Part shown: piece by piece, positions 1 to 8,319 of the stretch
Numbering within the stretch: position 1 is the first letter of the stretch
Layout of the letters: each line of letters starts with the position of its first letter
The notes under the pieces: generated by a model
What the model was told of the DNA's origin: nothing
The model's database searches: none
The model's input: the letters and a program-made list of their open reading frames with translations, nothing else
Assembly: GCA_020073305.1 (NCBI GenBank)
Contig: JAIQFK010000017.1
Span: forward strand, 62,001 to 126,000
Origin: Terriglobia bacterium
GTDB taxonomy: Bacteria > Acidobacteriota > Terriglobia > Bryobacterales > Bryobacteraceae
Reading direction: 5' to 3'
Length of the DNA stretch: 64,000 bases
Position numbers and translations under genes: made by a program

Positions 1-819
1 ATTCGGGATCTAAGCTCATCCGCCGCGCCTATCAGGGCGGTTGGAATCGGCTGTAAAGGGATCATCAACCCGGAAACCACCTGCGTAGAAGTGCTGCCCG
101 GAACGCTGCATTATGTCGAGGGCCAGCTGCTTTCCGAGATCGTGGCTCCGGCGCTGGCGGCAGACGCAACCATAGCGGCCGATAACGATGCGCGGGTAGC
201 GCTTGCCGGAGAAGTCGCCTGGGGCGCGGCCCGGCAATGCCGCAATGTGTTGATGCTGACGCTGGGAACGGGAGTAGGAGGCGGCATTGTCGCCGAGGGC
301 CGCATTCTCCGCGGGGCCACGGGCGTCGCCGGGCACATCGGGCACCTCACCGTGGATCCGGACGGCGTGCTCTGCATTTGCGGAAATCGCGGGTGCCTGG
401 AGACAGTATTTTCAGCGCGGGCGATTGAGAGCGAGGCCTTCGCCGCCGTGCATCGAGGCGTGGATTCGCGATTGCTCGCGTGCCGCTCTAAGCCACCCTC
501 CTGCGCCGAAGTATTCGATCTGGCGCGGCAAGGCGACGTGGTTGCCGGCGACATCATTCGTAGGGCAACCCGCGTTTTGGGCGCGGCCATCGCGGGTCTG
601 GCATTCGTTTTTGATCCCGAAGTTGTGATTCTCGGCGGCCAGATCTCCGAAGCCGGTGAGATGTTGCTGGGGCCCCTGCGCGCCGAGGTTGGAGCGCGCA
701 CCCAGAGTTACCTCCGGCGGGAAATCCCCATCGTGCGCTCCACCCTCGTAGATCCGTCCGGTGTGATCGGCGCGGCGGCTTTGGCCTTGGAGGCTACGAG
801 GCGCAAAGGGACGAATTAA
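1..819 (+). CDS. ROK-family sugar kinase, 5' end missing
   Basis: The frame is open from base 1, so the start lies outside the window; about 272 residues are present. ROK proteins are glucokinase-type sugar kinases or sugar-responsive repressors. Visible hallmarks are the DNDAR segment with the catalytic Asp, the phosphate-binding run GTGVGGGI, and the zinc-type motif made of GHIGH followed by CICGNRGCLE. No helix-turn-helix can be judged because the N terminus is absent; the complete ROK core favours a kinase over a NagC/XylR-type repressor. It ends 9 bases before the convergent TIM-barrel gene, with no strong terminator between them. Family assignment is firm; the sugar is unknown. Confidence 0.9.
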   Translation: MRDLSSSAAPIRAVGIGCKGIINPETTCVEVLPGTLHYVEGQLLSEIVAPALAADATIAADNDARVALAGEVAWGAARQCRNVLMLTLGTGVGGGIVAEGRILRGATGVAGHIGHLTVDPDGVLCICGNRGCLETVFSARAIESEAFAAVHRGVDSRLLACRSKPPSCAEVFDLARQGDVVAGDIIRRATRVLGAAIAGLAFVFDPEVVILGGQISEAGEMLLGPLRAEVGARTQSYLRREIPIVRSTLVDPSGVIGAAALALEATRRKGTN

Positions 820-828
820 CCACGGCTA

Positions 829-1701
829 TCAACCGTGCAGCTTCCGAAATGCCGCGAGGCAGCGGTCGGCGGTGTCCACGGGCGGGTATGCGCTTCCTTC
901 CTGCTCGATCAGATAGAATTCGATGCCGCCGGTGCTCTCTGCTGCATCGAAAATCTTCTTCCAGGGCGCCACTCCTTCGCCCAACAGGACCTTATAGCCC
1001 TTCCCGGCGTCGGGTGACCAGTCTTTGCAATGCATGGAGACGATGCGGCCGGGATTCTTGTCGATCCAAGCCACCGGGTCGGAACCGGCCTCCAGGCAAG
1101 TCCCCACGTCGAACTGCAGCACGACGTCCTTGACGGTGTTCGCGGCCAGCACTTCAATGGGACGCTTCCCTTCAATCGGCTTGAACTCCGGCTCGTGATT
1201 GTGATATCCGGCGCGAAGCCCCTGCGGCTTCAACTTGTCGGCCGCCGCGTTCAAGCGTTCGGCAACGCCCTTCCAACCATCGAGGTTTGTGGGCACCTTT
1301 CCCGGATGCGCCATCACGATGAGCTTGCTTCCAATGATCTGATTCAGCTCGATGGCTCTGGGAAGGTTTTCGGCGGTGAACGATTGCGCATCGTTATGCG
1401 TCGAAAGACAGCGGATGCCCAGATCATCCAGCAGCTTTCTGACATCTTTGGCCTGAGCGTCCGTCCAGCGGAAATAGGGCGAATAGAACTCGACATCTTC
1501 GTAGCCCAATTTGGCAACGGCCCGGACGGTTCCCGTGAGGTCTTTCTTCAGCTCGTCGCGAACCGAGTAGAGTTCCAGACCTACAGGAATGTGCCGGGCC
1601 TGGGCGGCGGACGCAACGACGGGAGCCGCTGCGGCAACGCCGAGAAACGAACGGCGGGAGATGGAATCGTGGGTAGTCTTCATGAGTGAGTCCTCACTCA
1701 T
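829..1701 (-). CDS. Tat-exported sugar phosphate isomerase/epimerase (TIM barrel)
   Basis: This is a xylose-isomerase-like TIM-barrel protein of the sugar phosphate isomerase/epimerase family. The N terminus carries a twin-arginine signal (SRRSFLG followed by an Ala-rich stretch), so the enzyme is probably periplasmic. Candidate metal ligands lie in YHNHEPEF, QFDVGTC, SMHCKDW and IEQEG, the usual Glu/Asp/His/Glu set. Two starts have good ribosome-binding sites: ATG at 1701 (GAGGTG seven bases upstream, overlapping the preceding permease stop by 8 bases) and ATG at 1683 (GAGG eight bases upstream), which would place RR at residues 9-10. It is the last gene of a lysS-lolC-epimerase run. The substrate cannot be read from sequence. 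Confidence 0.85.
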   Translation of the reverse strand: MSEDSLMKTTHDSISRRSFLGVAAAAPVVASAAQARHIPVGLELYSVRDELKKDLTGTVRAVAKLGYEDVEFYSPYFRWTDAQAKDVRKLLDDLGIRCLSTHNDAQSFTAENLPRAIELNQIIGSKLIVMAHPGKVPTNLDGWKGVAERLNAAADKLKPQGLRAGYHNHEPEFKPIEGKRPIEVLAANTVKDVVLQFDVGTCLEAGSDPVAWIDKNPGRIVSMHCKDWSPDAGKGYKVLLGEGVAPWKKIFDAAESTGGIEFYLIEQEGSAYPPVDTADRCLAAFRKLHG

Positions 1702-2929
1702 ACCGTAGCACCTCGGTGGGGGTGAGCCGGCTGGCGCTCCGCGCCGGATAGATCGTCGCCAGAAAGCTGATCAGGATCGCCACCGCCGCCACCCAGACGC
1801 CGTCCACAAAGCGCGGCTCAAAGGGAACGTAACTCAATGCGTACACCTGCTCGTCCAATTGGATCCAGCGGAACCGGTCCGCAAAATAGCAGAGCGTGTA
1901 GCCGGCCACTAAGCCGATGGCGGTACCCGTGACTCCGATCAGCACACCCTGCATGATGAAGATCCGGCGGATCTGCTCGCGCCGCGCGCCCATCGACATC
2001 AACACGGCGATGTCGCGGTACTTCTCCATCACCATCATGACCAGCGAGATCAAAATGTTGAGCGCCGCCACCAGCAGAATCAGACCAATCGTGATCATGG
2101 TGACGATTCGTTCCATGCGAAACGCGTTGAACAATTGCCGGTTCTGCTGAATCCAGTTGGTCGCGGTGAGCCTTGGCCCGGCAACCTTCTGCGCCTCGAT
2201 GGTGGCTTGAGGAGCCAGATACTTGTCGTCCAGCTTCAGTTCGATCTGGTTCACCAGGTCGGTGAGCGACAGCGCCTCTTGCGCCGCATGGAGCGAGGTG
2301 TACGCCCAGAAATCGTCGTACTGAAAGAAACCGGATTCGAAGATCCCCACCACGCGGAAACGCCGGATACCGGGCCGCACCCCGACCGGCGTCAGATCGC
2401 CCTGCGGGCTGACAACGGTGATCACGCTGTTCAGCATCATGCCGGTATCGCGCGCCAGTCCTGAGCCGAGGATGACGCCGGGAGGCGATCCCGCATCTCT
2501 CAGGCGAGTGAGCGAACCCTCCTTCATATGCCTGAGCATGTCGCTGACCTGGGGCTCCAGATCGACGTCGATACCGAACAGGATTCCCCCTTTCGCATTG
2601 AGCGGGCCGGAAAAGAAAACTCCGCTGGAGACCGACGGCGCCGCACCCACGACATGAGGGATCTTGCTCAGCTTGGCGATGAGCGCCGGCCAGTTTTCAA
2701 TGGCGTCACCCGCCTGCTTCGGTATGACATCGACGTGCGACGTAGCGCCCAGCAGGTTCTTCTGCAGCTCGTTGCTGAAGCCGTTGTTGATCGCCAGCGC
2801 GATGATCAGCGCCATCACCCCCGCCGCCACTCCCACCACCGAGATGGCGGTGACGATCGACACCACGGCTTCCTTGCGCTTGGCACGCAGATAGCGGCGG
2901 GCGACGAAGATCTCGAAGCGCGCGGCCAC
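1694..2929 (-). CDS. LolC/LolE-type ABC transporter permease
   Basis: About 411 residues with the layout of lipoprotein-releasing permeases: one N-terminal membrane helix after RRYLRAKRKE, a large periplasmic MacB-type domain, then three C-terminal helices of the FtsX fold, ending in the usual ARSASRLTPTEVLRYE-type tail. LolC/E proteins work with the LolD ATPase to release lipoproteins from the inner membrane; no ATPase gene is in the window. A longer frame begins at 2965 inside lysS, but GTG at 2929 lies five bases past the lysS stop, has GGAG ten bases upstream and gives the family-typical start before RFEIFVARRYL, so it is preferred. It is probably cotranscribed with lysS. Confidence 0.85.
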   Translation of the reverse strand: MAARFEIFVARRYLRAKRKEAVVSIVTAISVVGVAAGVMALIIALAINNGFSNELQKNLLGATSHVDVIPKQAGDAIENWPALIAKLSKIPHVVGAAPSVSSGVFFSGPLNAKGGILFGIDVDLEPQVSDMLRHMKEGSLTRLRDAGSPPGVILGSGLARDTGMMLNSVITVVSPQGDLTPVGVRPGIRRFRVVGIFESGFFQYDDFWAYTSLHAAQEALSLTDLVNQIELKLDDKYLAPQATIEAQKVAGPRLTATNWIQQNRQLFNAFRMERIVTMITIGLILLVAALNILISLVMMVMEKYRDIAVLMSMGARREQIRRIFIMQGVLIGVTGTAIGLVAGYTLCYFADRFRWIQLDEQVYALSYVPFEPRFVDGVWVAAVAILISFLATIYPARSASRLTPTEVLRYE

Positions 2930-2933
2930 GCTG

Positions 2934-4436
2934 TCAGGGCTCCAGAGCCCGCAAGCGTTCGGCAACGCCGATCTCGCCTTCGGGCCGCAACAGGGGAAAC
3001 AGAATCACATCGCGGATGGTGCGCGAGCCGGTCAGGAGCATGGTGAGGCGGTCGATGCCAATTCCCTCCCCTCCCGTGGGCGGCATGCCGTAACACAGGG
3101 CACGGACATAATCTTCGTCCATCTGGTGCGCTTCTTCGTCGCCGCGCTCGCGCATTCCAATCTGCGTTTCGAAGCGCCGGCGCTGTTCCTGCGGATCGTT
3201 CAACTCGGTGTACGCGTTGCCGATCTCCATCCCGCCGGCAAAAATTTCGAAGCGTTCCACGAGTTCCGGCTCGTCGGCCTTATTCTTCGAGAGAGGCGAG
3301 GTCTCCACGGGGAAATCGTAAATGATGGTCGGCTGACCGAGCTGCGATTCAGCCACCCGCTCGAAGATCTCCGCCAGCGCTTCCCCAGAGCTCGCTTTCG
3401 AAGAATGGCGCTTGAGCCACTGGGGATCCCGTACATTGTCGAGCGTGGGCCGGTCGGCGCCTTCCCAAAACTCGATGACCGCCTCGCGCATGCTGAATCG
3501 CCGCAGGGAGCCGAAATCGAGCCGCGCGCCGTTCCACTCAACCTCAGTGCCCCCGGTCGCATCCAGCGCAACCTGCTTCAGGAGTTCGGCGGAGAGATCC
3601 ATCAAGCCCCGGTAGTCGGTGTAAGCCTGGTAGAACTCGAGCATGGTGAACTCCGGGTTGTACTTGAAACCGAGTCCTTCATTGCGGAAGTTGCGATTGA
3701 TCTCGTAGACGCGTTCCAAACCGCCCACCACCAGCCGTTTCAGATACAACTCCGGCGCGATGCGCAGGTACAGATCAATATCCAGCGCATTATGGTGCGT
3801 GATGAACGGGCGCGCCGTGGCTCCGCCGTAGAGCGGCTGCATCATGGGCGTCTCGACTTCGATGAATCCGCGCTCTTCGAGCTGACGCCGGAACGAGGCA
3901 ATAATCTTGCTTCGCGTGACGAATACTTTGCGCGAGTCGGGATTCGCAATCAGGTCCAGATAGCGCTGCCGGTAGCGCATTTCGACATCTTCCAGGCCGT
4001 GCCACTTCTCCGGCATGGAAAACAGCGTCTTGGAAAGGAATTCCAGGCGTTCGACGTGCACACTCAGCTCGCCGGTCCGGGTGCGGAACAGATAGCCCTC
4101 CGCGCCGACCACATCGCCGATGTCCAGAATCTGAAACAGGCGGAAATCGTTGGCGCTCACGGCATCGCTGCGCACGTAGATTTGCAACTGCTCGCCATTC
4201 TGGGCCAAGTGCGCGAAACCCGCCTTGCCCTTGCTCCGTATAGTCTTCACGCGCCCGGCAATGCGGACTTTCAGTTCGGGCGAAAGTTCTTCGGCAGTCT
4301 TGGAACCGTATTCGGCCACGATCCGCGGGATGGAGTGCGTGAAGTCGAAGCGCTTGCCATAAGCCCGGTGACCCAGCTCTTCGATCTCACGAATCCGCGT
4401 CCAACGCTGCTTGAGCAGCTCGTCTTCGAGGGACAA
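2934..4436 (-). CDS. lysS: Lysine-tRNA ligase, class II
   Basis: This cytoplasmic enzyme charges tRNA-Lys with lysine. The N-terminal OB-fold (roughly residues 45-160) is followed by the class II catalytic domain, with motif 2 in [19 protein letters not shown] and motif 3 in [15 protein letters not shown]. An ATG at 4484 would give 516 residues, but TTG at 4436 is preferred: it has AAAGGAG six bases upstream, gives 500 residues (the normal family length), and leaves the TATAAT at 4464-4469 as a promoter element upstream rather than inside the gene. The permease gene follows almost without a gap. Function is certain; only the start is inferred. Confidence 0.95.
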   Translation of the reverse strand: MSLEDELLKQRWTRIREIEELGHRAYGKRFDFTHSIPRIVAEYGSKTAEELSPELKVRIAGRVKTIRSKGKAGFAHLAQNGEQLQIYVRSDAVSANDFRLFQILDIGDVVGAEGYLFRTRTGELSVHVERLEFLSKTLFSMPEKWHGLEDVEMRYRQRYLDLIANPDSRKVFVTRSKIIASFRRQLEERGFIEVETPMMQPLYGGATARPFITHHNALDIDLYLRIAPELYLKRLVVGGLERVYEINRNFRNEGLGFKYNPEFTMLEFYQAYTDYRGLMDLSAELLKQVALDATGGTEVEWNGARLDFGSLRRFSMREAVIEFWEGADRPTLDNVRDPQWLKRHSSKASSGEALAEIFERVAESQLGQPTIIYDFPVETSPLSKNKADEPELVERFEIFAGGMEIGNAYTELNDPQEQRRRFETQIGMRERGDEEAHQMDEDYVRALCYGMPPTGGEGIGIDRLTMLLTGSRTIRDVILFPLLRPEGEIGVAERLRALEP

Positions 4437-4463
4437 TCCGTTCTCCTTTGCGGGAAGTACGCT

Positions 4464-4471
4464 ATTATAAT
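4464..4471. promoter_or_regulatory. Shared -10 element between lysS and the glycosyltransferase gene
   Basis: The palindrome ATTATAAT reads as a perfect TATAAT on both strands. On the minus strand it sits 28 bases before the preferred lysS TTG; on the plus strand it sits 37 bases before the TTG chosen for the glycosyltransferase. No convincing -35 hexamer was found on either side, so this is a plausible divergent promoter core only. Confidence 0.4.
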
Positions 4472-4507
4472 TCACGCGGTTCACTCACTGATCGAACAAC
4501 GCACCCA

Positions 4508-5236
4508 TTGACCCGCTCCCTGTCCATCATCATCCCCGCTTACAACGAAGAAAAACGCCTGCCAGCCACCCTGAAGCGCATTCAAAGCTACCTGGCTGGC
4601 GCCGGCTGGAAGTTCAGCGAGGTGGTGGTTGTGGACGATGGCTCGCGCGACCGCACGGCTGCGGTGGTGGAAAAGTTCGCCAGGCGCGCGCCCGCCGTCC
4701 GCCTGCTGCGCAATCCCGGGAATCGCGGCAAAGGCTACTCGGTGCGCCACGGAATGCTCGACGCCAAAGGCGAGTGGGCGCTGTTCACCGACGCCGACCT
4801 CTCTTCACCCATCGAAGAGTTGGAAAAGCTGTGGACAAAGGCCCAGGAAGCCCGCGCACAGGTGGCCATCGGCTCGCGCGCCCTGGATCGTTCGCTGATT
4901 GGCGTGCATCAACCCTTGTTCCGTGAAACCGCGGGCAAGCTGTTCAACCTCGCCGTGCGCGTGATGACCGGCCTGCCATTTTGGGACACGCAATGCGGAT
5001 TCAAGCTCTTTGAGAGCCGGGCCGCTCGCGAAATTTTCCGGCGCCAGCAGCTCGAGCGGTTCGGATTTGACGTTGAGGTGCTGTTCATCGCACGCAAGCT
5101 CGGCTACTCGGCCATTGAGGTGCCGGTGCGATGGAACGACGTGGCCGGTACCAAGGTCAGCACGCTGAACGGGCTGTCCGCATTTCTGGATCCTGTGCGC
5201 GTCCGGCTGAATCAGATCAAGGGCAGGTACCGCTGA
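4508..5236 (+). CDS. Family 2 glycosyltransferase, dolichyl-phosphate glucosyltransferase-like
   Basis: About 242 residues with a GT-A fold. SIIIPAYNEEKRL opens the nucleotide-binding domain, VVVVDDGSRDRT supplies the first Asp pair, GNRGKGYSVRHGM is typical of the dolichyl/undecaprenyl-phosphate sugar synthase branch, and FTDADLSSP is the DxD-like metal motif. WDTQCGFKLF and the later ERFGFDVEVLFIARKLG also match that branch. No C-terminal membrane helices are present, so the enzyme is soluble or peripheral. The likely reaction is transfer of a sugar from a nucleotide sugar to a polyprenyl phosphate at the inner membrane. TTG at 4508 was chosen because it directly precedes the conserved start; the open frame reaches 4448. 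The stop overlaps the next ATG as TGATG. Confidence 0.85.
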   Translation: MTRSLSIIIPAYNEEKRLPATLKRIQSYLAGAGWKFSEVVVVDDGSRDRTAAVVEKFARRAPAVRLLRNPGNRGKGYSVRHGMLDAKGEWALFTDADLSSPIEELEKLWTKAQEARAQVAIGSRALDRSLIGVHQPLFRETAGKLFNLAVRVMTGLPFWDTQCGFKLFESRAAREIFRRQQLERFGFDVEVLFIARKLGYSAIEVPVRWNDVAGTKVSTLNGLSAFLDPVRVRLNQIKGRYR

Positions 5237-6171
5237 TGCCCCACTCGATTCCAGGCATTCATCACGTGACCGCCATCGCCGGCGACCCGCAGCAGAACCT
5301 GGATTTCTATACCGGCATTCTCGGGCTGCGGCTGGTGAAACTGACGATTAACTTCGACGATCCCGGCACCTACCATCTCTACTACGGCAACGAGAACGGA
5401 ACGCCCGGCACCATCCTGACGTTCTTTCCCTGGCCAGGAGCCCCCAGAGGCAGGCACGGCACAGGGCAAGCCACTGTGGTTTCTTTCGCCATTCCCGCCG
5501 GCAGCGTGAAATTCTGGGTGGAGCGCCTGCAGGCGAGCCAGATCCGCGTTGATGGACCCTTCCCAAGGTTCGATGAGCAGGTGCTCGCCTTCGCCGATCC
5601 CGACGGGCTGCAACTCGAGCTCATCGAGACGGCGACGGGATTCGAGCCCTGGCGCCAGGGTCCGGTGCCGGCCGAGCACGCGATTCGCGGATTCCACAGC
5701 GTGACCCTCACGGAACCCGGTTGCGAGTCCACTGCGGCCTTCCTGACCGGCGGGATGGGTTTCGGGAAGGCAGGGGAAGCCAGCAACCGTTTTCGGTATT
5801 CCACGGGAGCGGGCAGCACGATTGACCTGCTCAGCGCACCGGAGCTACGGCGCGGGATGGTCGCGGTGGGCACGGTCCATCACGTGGCGTGGCGCACGCC
5901 GGACGACGCGGAGCAGCGGGCCTGGCAGCACGAGCTTGCCACTCGCGGCCACGACGTAACCGCCGTACGCGACCGCAAATATTTCCATTCGATTTATTTC
6001 AATGAACCCGGCGGCGTGCTGTTCGAGATCGCCACCGATCCCCCGGGCCTCACCGTGGATGAGCCGCTCGACGAACTGGGCCGGCGCCTGATGCTGCCGC
6101 CGTGGCTCGAGCCGCAGCGAACGCGCATCGAGGGCGCACTGCCCAGGCTGAAGCTTCCCCTGGCCGGCTAG
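5236..6171 (+). CDS. Ring-cleaving dioxygenase with two VOC domains
   Basis: About 311 residues containing two vicinal-oxygen-chelate (glyoxalase-fold) domains, roughly residues 4-130 and 145-270. Metal-type residues appear in GIHHVTAIAGDP, in LQLELIE, in VHHVAWRTPDD and in VLFEIATDPPG, the layout of extradiol/hydroquinone ring-cleaving dioxygenases of the MhqO/LinE type. Such enzymes open aromatic or quinol rings using Fe(II) and oxygen. The ATG at 5236 overlaps the glycosyltransferase stop and has GGGCAGG upstream; a longer frame from 5131 lies within the upstream gene and is rejected. Family placement is good; the aromatic substrate is unknown. Confidence 0.85.
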   Translation: MPHSIPGIHHVTAIAGDPQQNLDFYTGILGLRLVKLTINFDDPGTYHLYYGNENGTPGTILTFFPWPGAPRGRHGTGQATVVSFAIPAGSVKFWVERLQASQIRVDGPFPRFDEQVLAFADPDGLQLELIETATGFEPWRQGPVPAEHAIRGFHSVTLTEPGCESTAAFLTGGMGFGKAGEASNRFRYSTGAGSTIDLLSAPELRRGMVAVGTVHHVAWRTPDDAEQRAWQHELATRGHDVTAVRDRKYFHSIYFNEPGGVLFEIATDPPGLTVDEPLDELGRRLMLPPWLEPQRTRIEGALPRLKLPLAG

Positions 6172-6182
6172 TGCAACGGCGC

Positions 6183-6869
6183 CTACCGGCGGACGATGAC
6201 TTCGCGCAATTGTTCCCGCGTGAGAAAGAACTTCACCGATTCGAACTGCTGGAACAGCTTTTCCAGGCTGCGGTTATTGAAGATCTGGACGGGCTTGCGC
6301 GTGCCGCGCTGGGTCAGCAGAAGATGCTGCTGGTTTTTGATCCGGAACGAATAAAACGGCACTTGCTGCGCCTTCTCGTCCGAATGGAAATAAGCGAGCA
6401 GGTAGCTCTGGGGCCGCACGATGGTGCGTAGCCGTTCCAGTGTCGCGGTGAGCAGCGCGGGCTTCATGTACTGCAGCACATCCCACACCAGCACGCCATC
6501 GAATTGCTCGTTTTCGAAACTCATTGTCTGGCGCAGGAACTGTTCGATGCGGCCCGGGTTGGCCTGGTCCTCGCCCGCGAAAATGTCGTCCAGACTCCTG
6601 ACGAAATCTTCGGAGTAAATCCGGTGTCCCAAGTTGGTAATGAAGTTGATGTTTTCCTGGCTCGCGCCGGCCAGATCGAGAATCGACAGGCCCGCCTGCC
6701 CGCGGAGATAGGCAAAGAACTGCTCCAGACCCCGGCTCGGCCGCGTGGACACCAGTTCCCTATCGAATAGTTCGGTGGCCGAAGCTGGATGGGGCGTGAG
6801 CACCCCAGCGCCGGGAGATAATGTGGCTCCCGGACGACGGAGCATACTCCGCAATCGTTCCGTGATCAA
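6183..6869 (-). CDS. SAM-dependent methyltransferase-like protein, paired with bactofilin
   Basis: 228 residues with a class I methyltransferase outline: a motif-I-like strand and loop SILDLAGASQENINFI around residues 57-72, and a motif IV-like FDGVLVWDVLQYM. The glycine-rich loop is degenerate (DLAGAS instead of DxGxGxG), so catalysis is not assured. The C-terminal half (about 150-228) is basic and mixed alpha/beta with no motif I recognise. The gene starts 21 bases after the bactofilin stop and is almost certainly cotranscribed with it, which hints at a cell-envelope or cytoskeletal role. It could equally be a catalytically dead methyltransferase fold used as an adaptor. Confidence 0.65.
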   Translation of the reverse strand: MITERLRSMLRRPGATLSPGAGVLTPHPASATELFDRELVSTRPSRGLEQFFAYLRGQAGLSILDLAGASQENINFITNLGHRIYSEDFVRSLDDIFAGEDQANPGRIEQFLRQTMSFENEQFDGVLVWDVLQYMKPALLTATLERLRTIVRPQSYLLAYFHSDEKAQQVPFYSFRIKNQQHLLLTQRGTRKPVQIFNNRSLEKLFQQFESVKFFLTREQLREVIVRR

Positions 6870-6890
6870 CTACCTGGCCTCCCTGCCTGG

Positions 6891-7484
6891 TTAGCGCTTT
6901 ACCTCGGCGGTAAGAGCGGTCCCCTGGGCGTTGGTAACCGGAGGCGGTGTCGACTGCTGCGGCCGTGGCGCCGAGCTTCCGGTTGGCTTACCTGTCTCGG
7001 GCTTAACGATGTCGATGCTGCCCTTGAAATACGCGCCATCCTCAATGATAATGCGCGCCGTCTTGATGTCCCCGACGAGCCGGGCATCCTTGCGGATTTC
7101 CAGTTTGTCGCTGGCATCCACGTTGCCCTGAACGTTGCCGAGGATCACGACCTCGCGCGCCTTCACACTGGAATGCACTTTTCCGTTCGGGCCGATCGTC
7201 AAGCGGTGCTCTTGCAGTTCTATGGTTCCTTCCACGTCACCGTCGACATACAAGTCTTCTTTGCTGTAAATCTGGCCGTTGATCTTCACGGCCTTTCCGA
7301 TGCTAGCCTGACCGCGCGTACTTTCCGGCTCAGGAGTCTTGAAAGGCATGGTGGACAAAGGTGGTGCCTCCTTTTTCGCTTCAATAGGATTTGACGGCGG
7401 AACCGCAGGCCGATTTGCAAGCGGAGCCTCCGGGCGTGGCGCGGGTGGAACGTCTTCCTGGCTGCGTTTGTTAAAAAAACTCAT
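6891..7484 (-). CDS. Bactofilin-family polymer-forming cytoskeletal protein
   Basis: 197 residues. A proline-rich, disordered N terminus (1-55) precedes the right-handed beta-helix core at about 60-160, recognised from repeated hydrophobic/Gly steps such as SIGKAVKINGQIYSKEDLYVDGDVEG, GPNGKVHSSVKAREVVILG and NVDASDKLEIRKDARLVGDI. A Pro/Thr-rich tail follows. Bactofilins polymerise without nucleotide and scaffold cell-wall or polarity proteins at the membrane. ATG at 7484 has GGGAGG about ten bases upstream. A sigma-70-like promoter lies 56 bases upstream of the start, and the methyltransferase-like gene follows. Confidence 0.9.
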   Translation of the reverse strand: MSFFNKRSQEDVPPAPRPEAPLANRPAVPPSNPIEAKKEAPPLSTMPFKTPEPESTRGQASIGKAVKINGQIYSKEDLYVDGDVEGTIELQEHRLTIGPNGKVHSSVKAREVVILGNVQGNVDASDKLEIRKDARLVGDIKTARIIIEDGAYFKGSIDIVKPETGKPTGSSAPRPQQSTPPPVTNAQGTALTAEVKR

Positions 7485-7539
7485 TAAGAGCGGCCCTCCC
7501 GTATAAGGACGACGAAAGCTAAATACTACGTCCTCCTAG

Positions 7540-7567
7540 TCTATAGGGGTTTTCAGAAAAAAGGCAA
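7540..7567 (-). promoter_or_regulatory. Putative sigma-70 promoter of the bactofilin gene
   Basis: On the minus strand TTGCCT (7562-7567) and TATAGA (7540-7545) are separated by 16 bases. An AGGAGGA just downstream (7531-7537) has no start codon within reach and is probably part of the leader. Confidence 0.4.
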
Positions 7568-7624
7568 ACGGTTCATGGGATATAGCCTCATATTCCAGGC
7601 ATAATTCGTGTTCGGCCCGAGCCG

Positions 7625-8218
7625 CTACTTGTGCGAGCCGTCCGGATGGGTGCAGCCGGCAAACTCGCCATGCGGCGGGCCGTCCCATCCAAGCTCTCGC
7701 ATGCCTACTTCGGAGCTGTAGAACGCACGCGAAACCCACTCCTTCAGCGTACTGAAGTGCTTGTACCCGGTAGATTCGCCGGCGGCCTCGCTGCCCCAGG
7801 TCGCGAGCGAATGCGGATACGCCAGGAGGCGCAGAAGATCAACCTGGCTTTCGGCCGGAAGATAACGAAAAGCCGTGCGATATCGCACCATGCACTCGCC
7901 ATCCAAATACGCCATCGCCTCGAGAAACTCCCGCTGCGTCTCACGGCTTTCCGCCGCCAGCAGGCGGTCGATGAAACGGTTGACCAGGGCTTCCTTGGCG
8001 CCCGGCGTATCGGTCTGGGGAATGATCCGGTCGCTGAGCGCGAGGAGCGTTTCGTTTTGATGATCGTCGAGAAACGACGGTTTCCAGTTGGCGCGCGCCA
8101 TGTCCCTGGACGCATCGTAATCCGGCGGAAATTCGCGCGCCCCGGCGCGCGGGACCGCGCCCGCCGCGATTCCAGCCGCGCCCCACAGCGTTCGACGGAA
8201 AAGCTCTCGGCGATCCAC
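7625..8218 (-). CDS. Gluconate 2-dehydrogenase subunit 3-like protein, Tat-exported
   Basis: 197 residues. The N terminus (MDRRELFRRTLWGAAG) is a twin-arginine signal. The remainder matches the small gamma subunit that accompanies membrane or periplasmic GMC dehydrogenases, including the typical LLALSDRIIPQTDTPGAKEA stretch. In characterised enzymes this subunit helps export and stabilise the flavoprotein subunit. It is divergent from the GMC gene across about 100 bases rather than in the usual same-strand order, so the two are probably driven by facing promoters in that gap. It is likely to be the partner of the flavoprotein. Confidence 0.85.
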   Translation of the reverse strand: MDRRELFRRTLWGAAGIAAGAVPRAGAREFPPDYDASRDMARANWKPSFLDDHQNETLLALSDRIIPQTDTPGAKEALVNRFIDRLLAAESRETQREFLEAMAYLDGECMVRYRTAFRYLPAESQVDLLRLLAYPHSLATWGSEAAGESTGYKHFSTLKEWVSRAFYSSEVGMRELGWDGPPHGEFAGCTHPDGSHK

Positions 8219-8319
8219 GGCGTCTCCCCCGATCCAGAATGGTCATGATACCGGACTTGCTTCCCCCTCCGCCACGGTGTCACCATGTCAATTCATTTCG
8301 CTACCAGGAGTAACGAAAC

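Noticed and set aside
823-839. Small hairpin CACGG/CCGTG between ROK and epimerase genes
   Set aside because: Only five pairs, no T-run, and it overlaps the epimerase stop codon region.
3126-4511. Long plus-strand open frame opposite lysS (461 codons)
   Set aside because: GC-rich coding sequence often leaves the complementary frame open. The translated product has no recognisable motif, whereas the lysS strand has all class II motifs.
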